From positions 459,968 to 523,967 of the forward strand of contig CAUJNA010002924.1 of NCBI GenBank assembly GCA_963377175.1: DNA of 64,000 nucleotides, given 5' to 3'. A program made the position numbers and the translations under genes. The first letter of the stretch is position 1, and the number at the start of each line of letters is the position of its first letter. This document shows, piece after piece, positions 57,036 through 64,000 of the stretch. The notes beneath the pieces were generated by a model. The model was not told the origin of the DNA. It searched no databases and saw only the letters and a list, made by a program, of their open reading frames with translations. The DNA comes from Effrenium voratum (taxonomy: Eukaryota > Sar > Dinophyceae > Suessiales > Symbiodiniaceae).

Positions 57036-57526
57036 CCATTTTTGGGGCCTGCCGCCTGTTTAGAGGGACCGCAAAGGGTCCCTAAATCTACCGACCGCTC
57101 AAGTGAGCCACAATCGAAACCCTGGTAGATGAAGATGAGGGATAGTCCCCTGGCCATAAATGGCTGCCTTCGCCGCCTTCTGAATTCTTGAAGCATGGTT
57201 CTGGGATTGCGACCATTTTAATACCAGGTTTTTAGTATGACTAGAATGGAGGGGAGCTCTAGACAGACTTTTTCCCAACCAAAAGCGTTCGGAGTCCGGC
57301 GCGATGCCAGGACTTCGACTCCGTGGACTCCGGTGAGTTCGACTTCGGTGAGTGAGCCTTCCTTTGCCATGTCAACTGCCTGTGGCTTTGTGAGTTCGCC
57401 GATTTGGATTTGGCCAAACAAGCCCCCAAAATGGTTTGAGTTTCTGTTGGTTTCCCCTTAGAGCCATACACAAACAGATGGATTGCGGATGGGTTTTGTC
57501 CAAAGCCCACGAGATGTTTCCTGTAG

Positions 57527-57595
57527 CCCCTACGCAGAGAATGCTCTCGGCCCCAGAAAGCCCCGAAGGCAGCCTTCTGAGTGTTGAGCTCGCAG
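57527..57595 (+). CDS. Candidate exon, unknown
   Basis: ATGTTTCCTGTAG acceptor and GTATGA donor enclose PTQRMLSAPESPEGSLLSVELA plus G. Moderate third-position bias. Confidence 0.42.
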
Positions 57596-58409
57596 GTATG
57601 ATGCGCCCATGGGCGTGTCTGTCATGGAGGCTCGTGCCTTGCCGCTTTTGCCGTCTGGGCGGATGATGTTTTTGTTCAACAGTTTCGACCAGGGCTCAAA
57701 CTGTTCCAGAGGTGTCCAGGGTCCATTTATGGAATCACCCTCGGATGGTGCTTTTTCTGCTATCGGGAAACCAGGAGGAAGCCGCCTAAGACGAGCCCAG
57801 GTCCGTTTCATGTCCCTTCATTTTGGCTCAGTCACTTCTACTTACCCACAAGAAGGGAGATGTGCCATCTACTTGTCATGCTTTCACGCTGGTGCATGTT
57901 GACACGTTGACTGCACCAAGAGTGTAGTCTGCGGCTCGAAGCCTTGCGAGCTGAACCTTTTCCAAGTTTGCTTGCTGCTCAGTTGCTGCTTGTCGAGGGC
58001 TCTGCAAGTTAAAACGGAAAATGGGAGGGGGGGTTGCTCAAAAGGCGATCGCTCTACGAACGAGGACTATTTGCAGAGGAGTAACAGGGTCCGCTCCGGA
58101 TTGATTTCATTCTGACTTTCTACTTGGGGGATTGATTGATCAAAAGGTCGTTGACATGGAATGCCCATTGGTTGGGAAACCACTAAAAGTATTTGACAGT
58201 TCAACCACATGGTTGAAAAGTCACCCCTGGTCAAACCGAACGCCCCCCCCCCCAGACGCTGAAGAAAGGAGCTCCGCGTGTCGGAGAGCGCTTCGTCAGG
58301 CAGAGGAGGAGGAGAAAGCTGAGCTCGCTCCCCCCGAGGCGCGAGTGAGAGATGGGATGAGCAACGAACGTAGACTTTGTTTTTTCTCGGGCGGCTCGTC
58401 TTTGTTATA

Positions 58410-58500
58410 TAGGGCGAACCCCCCCACAAGCAAACAAAGAGTGTTCTTTTAGGTTTCCCTGTAGAACGAACCAAGAGGGGGTCCCCATAAAACAAGGACG
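58410..58500 (-). mobile_element. Family G-like element
   Basis: GGGCGAACCCCCCC ... TTTTAGGTTTCCCTGTAGAACG ... GGGGGTCCCC. Weakly preserved. Confidence 0.45.
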
Positions 58501-59044
58501 CCATATTATCTCTGAATCTGAATAGGGAACCACCTCCAAAAAGGTTAGCGACATGAATCCCCACCTGAAGTATGTCCATACTCTTGTTGATATTGCAATC
58601 ACTTGTTCAGCATTGCGGAATCATGAAAACCCCACGTGACTCACGCGAATCAGTATCAAGGCAACACAGTTGGTCGCCGCGTGTTGCCAAATCACATTCG
58701 CGAAACCGTCAGCTGTGGACTGCATGATCTCTACTAGGTTTGCTACCGATGATTTTTGAGAAGGTCCATTTGTGTGGCAAAACCATTTGCACTTTGTGCC
58801 ATATTTGAGAGTGACGACCGCGTGTCCTGTTCCTTTCTGGTTGTTTCACTACTGGAATCAGTCCGAAAAAGGGCTTTATGTGTAATTCTCGCTGGGTTAC
58901 GCATTGCAACTGGGACATCCACGCACCAACCGCTGGAGCTTGAGGCAGAAGTCTTCATGACCAGAGAAACTGGTCGCTGGGAGTGCCAAAACTGCTGTCG
59001 CCTCAGAATGCCGGGGTTGGGCAGCGATAGCTTTGACCATGTGC

Positions 59045-59150
59045 GGGTGTCTTTCTAGGGGACCCCCCTAGAATGGTTGGTTTCCTTTTGGCTTCCGTGT
59101 AACAGCAACCAAAAGGGGAACCTTGAAGAAAAAACGGACGCGTGTTCGGT
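59045..59150 (+). mobile_element. Family G element
   Basis: GGGTGTCTTTCTAGGGGACC, TTTCCTTTTGGCTTCC, AACCAAAAGGGGAACC, GAAGAAAAAACGGACGCG. Confidence 0.65.
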
Positions 59151-59459
59151 AAAGGAAGCCCAAAGTGAAAGATGTTGAAGCAGCTCTGAGCACTTCAAGA
59201 TGTTGCGCAGAGGGCAAGTCCATGGGAAGCTGTTCATTTGAAGGACAACCCAAATGACGGCCATTTGGGGGGGATCCGCTATTTTGACGCACACCTTTCA
59301 TGTGTTGTGTGGTGTGTGTGTGTGTGTGTTGCCCCTCCCTGCTTGCTTCCCAAGTTTCGCATGCAGTCCCCAGGCTGAACAGCTTGCCACGGTTTCTGCT
59401 TGGAGTCGCTTGGGTGTGTGATGAGACTCCTGGTGTCGTCATCCTAGCCTCCCGGCTAG

Positions 59460-59587
59460 AAGGCACGGTACGCGAAGCCGGAAATGGGCTCCCGAAAACG
59501 GTTAGCCCAGGTGGCTATGAGTACAATCCCCTCTTCGGCGAGGGCAGCTATGGTCCTGGGACAAAGTTCGAGGACTCGGGGACAGGG
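59460..59587 (+). CDS. Exon 1 of a downstream gene model
   Basis: ATCCTAGCCTCCCGGCTAG acceptor, two bases, then GTVREAGNGLPKTVSPGGYE... through FGEGSYGPGTKFEDSGTG, up to GTTGCT. An AG at 59510 is an alternative start. Phase 0 joins the exon at 59867. A Gly/Tyr-rich loop-like sequence; family not recognised. Confidence 0.55.
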
Positions 59588-59754
59588 GTTGCTTGAGAAA
59601 GTGGTCCGATTTGTGTCAAAGGTGGCCTGTGCAAAATCATGCCGAGGATTGGAACGATGCTCAGATTAAAACGTGCCGACCTTTTTTGTTGGGAAGGGGT
59701 CCCCTTTTAACTCAACCAACCAGCTCTACCCCTGTTGTGTTGGGTTGGATCTTT

Positions 59755-59829
59755 AGACTTTAACTTTTTGGAAAATAATGGTGTTTTCCACTACACGCCC
59801 AAAAAGTGAAAGACTTTTTGCAGGGGGTC
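59755..59829 (+). repeat. Family H element, copy 8, in a 279-bp intron
   Basis: TTTTCCACTACACGCCC body, end hairpin CAAAAAGTGAAAGACTTTTTG then CAGGGGG. Confidence 0.55.
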
Positions 59830-59866
59830 AACAGCAACCAAGCCAGGATGACTTTTTTCTTCCCAG

Positions 59867-59998
59867 GCAACTGGGCAGCTGACAATAGATCAATGGCACG
59901 GAAGCTATCCTGAATGGTATACCAGCTTGGGCCGAGAACGAAGAGGTTTGCTCAGCGTCCGGGAAAAAGAAATCGAATATTGCGCCGTCTCTCGTCAG
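59867..59998 (+). CDS. Exon 2 of the downstream gene model
   Basis: A superb acceptor (GACTTTTTTCTTCCCAG) opens exactly 44 codons, phase 0-0, to GTGTCC. It starts ATGQLTIDQWHGSYPEWYTS and ends EKEIEYCAVSRQ. Third-position GC is lower than in other exons, but both other frames have stops. The inverted-repeat arm begins about 10 bp into the following intron. Confidence 0.65.
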
Positions 59999-60008
59999 GT
60001 GTCCAAAT

Positions 60009-60222
60009 CATATCAGGCGCCCGTTTTGCATGCTTTTTGCAACGGGCGTTTCTGGACACGAATTTGGAATATGCTTAAACTGAACCATCCAACTGGTCCG
60101 AAAAAGACAGGCCCATATCTCACTTCTTGAGTTCCTGGAGTTTAAACTTGTTGGGAAGACCATGTTGGTGGCAAATAACAAGTTCGGCTTGACTCGTTTT
60201 GACCAATCCACTTAGGAATCTA
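60009..60222 (+). repeat. Left arm of a 214-bp inverted repeat
   Basis: Reads ATATCAGGCG... to ...CCAATCCACTTAGGAATCTAGGG and is nearly identical to the reverse complement of 60531-60744. Translating both arms in the same frame gives 4 differences in 67 residues. It includes a family-C element (about 60119-60220). Confidence 0.9.
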
Positions 60223-60387
60223 GGGCTAACCTTCCATGATTCCAGGGATCCTTCTTTTCAGGAAACCATTAAAAACGCAGGGAAACTGCTGGTTTTTGAA
60301 ACGAACGATTGTTGAAAAGAATGGAAAAGGAATGAACTCTTAGAAGGAAGTGAGAGATGCATGGATTGTTTTTTTGCTCAAGGCCAG

Positions 60388-60479
60388 GCCAGTCGAGTCG
60401 GTGGAATGGAGTCCTTGGCTCAGGACATTGGCGAGGAATTCCGCTGCCCGCAGTGCCAAGCGCCGTGGGCCCAGAAACT
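60388..60479 (+). CDS. Exon 3 of the downstream gene model, CxxC motif
   Basis: A T-rich tract (ATTGTTTTTTTGCTCAAGGCCAG) precedes ASRVGGMESLAQDIGEEFRC and PQCQAPWAQK plus CT, with a GTAGGT donor. Phase 0 from 59998. The CT joins G of the exon at 61351 as Leu. CPQC followed by APW resembles half of a zinc ribbon; the second CxxC is not in this exon. It lies in the loop between the two inverted-repeat arms. Confidence 0.6.
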
Positions 60480-60530
60480 GTAGGTCTCTGATGCCTTTGG
60501 GGGCGCTTCGGAAAGAATGGGGAAGTTATC

Positions 60531-60744
60531 CCTAGATTCAAGTGGATTGGTCAAAACGAGTCAAGCCGAACTTGTTATTTGCCACCAACATGGTCTTCCC
60601 AACAAGTTTAAACTCCAGAAACTCAAGAAGTGAGATATGGGCCTGTCTTTTTCGGACCAGTTGGATGGTTCAGTTTAAACATACTCCAAGTGCGTGTCCG
60701 GAAACGCCTGTTGCAAAAGGCATGCAAAACGGTCGCCTGATATG
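60531..60744 (-). repeat. Right arm of the 214-bp inverted repeat
   Basis: CCTAGATTCAAGTGGATTGG... to ...GGTCGCCTGATAT, the reverse complement of the left arm with few differences. It includes a reverse family-C element (60533-60634). Confidence 0.9.
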
Positions 60745-61152
60745 ATTTATAAAGGATCTTTAGACAAGGTCTTCCCAAGTGACTGGACATAGGAATTGGG
60801 GTGTCCCTAGACCATTTTGCTAAGTTTCAACCAGTTGCCCAGTGGATTGTCTTCCTTGTTCAACCAGTTTTTTGGCGGAGGGTTTCTCTTTTGAACTGAA
60901 CCAACTAAAGATGGCTGCCCCTTTTCTTGCCATTGCCTGGCCACATCTGAGTTTTTGAGACATTGATGACTACCCTCTTTCCACATGAAAATAAGGGACC
61001 CTGTTCAAAAGGAACATTATCTTCCAGAAGGGTTCACTGCACTTCCACGTTTGTTACAGGATACTCCTACTGAGCAGCAACAAGTTGCACTTCTTGCAGG
61101 CGATTGAGCCACTCCGGGAGTTGCTGTTGGACTTGCTGGGAAAACCGTTTTA

Positions 61153-61256
61153 CCCACTGTTTGAGTTGCTGGACTTCAAACTGTTTGGGAAGACCGTGTT
61201 AGTGGTAAATGAAAAGTTCAGACTTTTTGGTTTGGCCAATCTACTCAAGAAGTGAG
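61153..61256 (+). mobile_element. Family C element, copy 5
   Basis: CCCACTGTTTGAGTTGCTGG ... CAATCTACTCAAGAAGTGAG, with GTTTGGGAAGACCGTGTTAG inside. Confidence 0.75.
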
Positions 61257-61350
61257 TTTAGTGGCAGACCAATTCCTAAATTCAAGTCTCTGGCCCGTGA
61301 AATCTGGGGTCGGGTGGGCGTGGCTGAGCGCTGAGAGTTGTATGGCTAAG

Positions 61351-61408
61351 GGAGAAGGAAGAGTTCCAGCCCGTGGTAGAGGAGGCCAGCAACCGAGCAT
61401 CGCCTGTT
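61351..61408 (+). CDS. Exon 4 of the downstream gene model
   Basis: TATGGCTAAG acceptor, one base, then EKEEFQPVVEEASNRASPV, with GTTGTG or GTGTTT donors at the end. Phase fits the CT left by the previous exon. A charged helical segment. Confidence 0.5.
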
Positions 61409-61799
61409 GTGTTTCTTCTTAAAAAAAAAGACTGTTTTTTTTCATATATATTTTTTTGTGTATATATTCATTTGTTTTATTTTTGTGTATATATATATAT
61501 GTTTCACAAGCGAGCCGCTGGTTTCTCTCCAAGCGACATTGGAATTGGGGTGCAGTCCATGCCCTGTTGCTAAGCACTGTTGCCATGCACCCCAAAGGAT
61601 GTACCAATTGCGACCCATAGAATATATATATAGAGAGAGAGAGAGTAGCCCTTTGTAGCAGGTGCGTAAACAAAACAGGAGGGCACCCCATGGGTTTTTT
61701 TTGGCACACCACCAAAAGAGGCAAAAACCAACAACAACAAAAAAGCAACACAACACAACAAGACCCATGGACTCCTGTATTTGTTGGAGTATGTTTTCT

Positions 61800-61940
61800 T
61801 TTGTTGTTGTTCTTTTTGGTTTTCTCGAGGTGTCCTGTACTCTTCGTGAAATAGTGAGCAAACTCGACTCGAGAAAGCAAAAACATGGCTGAAATGTTGC
61901 CTTTTTTGGCTTGTTGGTTTTCTCGATGCATTTGTTGTTT
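61800..61940. repeat. TTTTGGTTTTCTCGAG cluster, mirror of 56.3 kb
   Basis: TCTTTTTGGTTTTCTCGAGG, CTCGACTCGAGAAAGC and TTGGTTTTCTCGATG are the inverted counterparts of the 56295-56620 units. Confidence 0.65.
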
Positions 61941-62044
61941 TGGAGGTTGGGGTCAGCAAGAAGAAACACATATCCGCAACAAGGAAACATTTGGCATCGC
62001 GGCCTGGGCATTTCACCTGCTAGCCGCAACCGAATTCCATTCAA

Positions 62045-62420
62045 TAGAACTAGAAGAAACAGCCAGCTTGTCTTTCCTTACCAGATTATCTAGAATATAG
62101 CGAAAAAAACACTTAAACTCCTAGATCCATCTAAATTATGGTTCAAAACACCCTAACTATAATTGAATCGGTTAGAGGAAACTACCAGCTTATCTTTCCT
62201 TACTAAATTCTAGCTATGCCCATGTAAACATCACATTTGAAAAGAAAATCAAATTTATAGTTGAAAGGAAATCATGTTTACAGTATACTTAAAACTCAAA
62301 CAAATATATACACATATATCTAAATTCTATTTGAACGCATATTTGGATAAGATCCCAGTACACAACTAAACTAACCATTAAATTCAAGGTTCAACTGAGC
62401 TTCTATTTGGAATCCTGCTT
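62045..62420. repeat. AT-rich block, mirror of 55-56 kb
   Basis: AGAAGAAACAGCCAGCTTGTC (62051) and GAGGAAACTACCAGCTTATC (62174) are inverted copies of the modules at 55.2-56.1 kb, followed by AT-rich TCTAAATTCTATTTG-type sequence. Confidence 0.7.
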
Positions 62421-63180
62421 GGAAGGGAAGTGCTGACTGAAATCCAATTTAAGAAGCGCACAAGCAAGGCCGACTCGTGCGCCAAGAAGTGACAGCTGAT
62501 GTCTTGCAATTGACAAGCTACTGCTGCGCAAAAGCGCTTGAGCGATTCCGTAAATGCTCTCTCCAAAAACACCAAAACACAGGTACAGTTGCCAAGCCGT
62601 AGGCATAAGCATAGGGGGTATCCTTTTCATTTAATGGCTGGGGTAGTACGACTACACCTTCGGGGTAGATGGGGGTCGTCAAAAAAGGCGCCAATTCCGC
62701 CAAGTGGAAAGGGAATGTTCCAAATAGCAACCTTTGTATACTCGAAAACACCATGCGCGCACAGGAGGGCGCAAGGGTGAGCGCAACACACAAGAACATT
62801 CTGGGAGATGCACAGCATTTGGTATGTGTTCAGCTGTACGAATCCTGATTTACAGGTCTCTTCTCCCCCTGATAAAACATCCACGTTTACTTACATGACG
62901 TATACTATTTGGCCCCAGAGGCGCAAGGGTCTTGGCAGTTGATGTTTCAATTCGTCTCAGACCTCTTCCAGACCCAGACTCAGGGCGGACGCTGCATTCT
63001 GATTCTTTTGCCACACTTTAACTACCACCCATCAGGAGGCTCTCCGACCTTGGTATATTCAAGCGGATGGATAGCGCTTGGCCCGTCCGCCAGGGCTCCA
63101 TGACACGTCGTTACACGCGGATTCGACGGGCAGAGTACGACCAACATGCTGTTGACTAGATTCTGGATGGCTGTGCGTTT

Positions 63181-63675
63181 GTGCATGTCGCGTCCACGCA
63201 AATTGCGCAGCGCAGCAGATGGAACATGTCAGAAACTGGAGACCGGGTCCGAAACAGGTCTGAAACCTGCCTGCAACAAGCTGGCCGATGGCTGAACTGT
63301 TTGGTGGTGTGTAGGCGCCAGAAAGCGCAAGCGGGCACAGGGGCAAGGCGTAAGGCCCCCTACCATACCACCGTGGGGCGAGGTGTACCAAACCTTCAGA
63401 TAAGCCCTTGCCAGCGGCAAGTGAGTGTCCTGCAAGGCCATGGCGTCCCTTTCAAAGTTACCGATGGCCTTCGATATATCCTGTCGAACCTCGGAAGCCT
63501 TGAGGGATCTTTTGCGAGAAAAGCTGAAGGAGAGTGTTTAATCACGTGCCCAACTTCTTCCGTTGAAAAATATTTCAGTTGTGGATTCCTAGTTGAAGGC
63601 ATCATGTGCGTTGGGTCGCCATGGGGATGTGTTGGCTGGTTTCCTTTGGGGAAAGTTTCAGTGGATACAGTTTGA
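63181..63675 (+). other. Open frame of 164 codons, coding status unclear
   Basis: One of the longer frames in the window, but third-position GC is low and the minus strand is also partly open (63396-63698). No motif recognised. Could be an exon of a differently composed gene or chance. Confidence 0.2.
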
Positions 63676-63924
63676 GATGCCCGGGTGCTTGCCGGCATCC
63701 TTCAAATCCTTTCTTGCTTACCAGGAAAAAGGGGCCCTTTGCCCAAAGAAATGGGTCTCCATTGATTTTGTTGCATCCTTTAACCCGATGCCCGAACATC
63801 AGAAAACCCGTTTGACAGATTCTAATCTGATTCTCAGCACTCCAAGGAACACTGTCGTTTTGGCGCAATGAGGAACTAGTCTATATTTTGAGGTAGAACT
63901 GTGGAACAGAGTCCGCGAACAGGT

Positions 63925-64000
63925 GTGTCTCAAAATAGGACCCCCCCCAAATTGGCCGGCCTTCCTCTTGGTTTCCCTGTAAATCCAAACTCCAACAAGG
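63925..64000 (+). mobile_element. Family G element cut by the window end
   Basis: GTGTGTCTCAAAATAGGACC, CCCCCCAAATTGG, TTCCTCTTGGTTTCCCTGTAAATCC. Only the left half is present. Confidence 0.55.

Noticed and set aside
1..64000. CRISPR array, tRNA, rRNA, bacterial operons or relict spliced-leader sequence
   Set aside because: No regularly spaced repeats with unique spacers, no cloverleaf or rRNA core motifs, and no spliced-leader-like sequence found by eye.

Overview
The window looks like nuclear DNA of an intron-rich protist, most likely a dinoflagellate (moderate confidence). Codon-like sequence occurs only as short islands of about 40-160 bp with G or C at most third positions. Introns of about 0.1-4 kb separate them. 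Every exon I can support is on the + strand. Some junctions only join in frame if the intron starts with GC or GA. I saw no relict dinoflagellate spliced leader, no rRNA or tRNA gene, and no bacterial operon structure. All exons below were called by eye from open frame, third-position GC, splice dinucleotides and reading-phase continuity. None has transcript support, and no function was assigned from a database.

Layout. 1-13 kb: scattered exon islands (121, 1263, 4627, 5589, 8300, 10002, 12836) of unknown product. 13.9-38.2 kb: the best-supported gene model. It starts at an ATG in GCCACCATGG context (13907) and runs through a charged, coiled-coil-like N-terminal part (13.9-23.9 kb). A run of exons encoding a multi-pass membrane protein follows (26.9-38.2 kb). 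39.4-41.6 kb: exons that splice into a tetratricopeptide-repeat protein of the GPSM/LGN or TTC28 style, possibly continuing to a stop at 49117. 49.8-54.0 kb: further exons of unknown product. 57.5-61.4 kb: a phase-consistent set of exons (59460, 59867, 60388, 61351), one of them with a CxxC pair. This last set lies between two AT-rich, mirror-ordered repeat blocks (55.1-56.6 and 61.8-62.4 kb).

The introns are the main story. They are packed with at least nine families of short (about 85-130 bp) elements, most with inverted terminal repeats, each present in 2 to more than 15 copies in either orientation. I call them A-I here. Several sit flush with exon edges or make up most of a short intron. 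This is what introners (intron-generating transposable elements, reported in dinoflagellates and other protists) are expected to look like. The intergenic and intronic remainder is simple repeats, minisatellites and degenerate sequence in which I see no genes.
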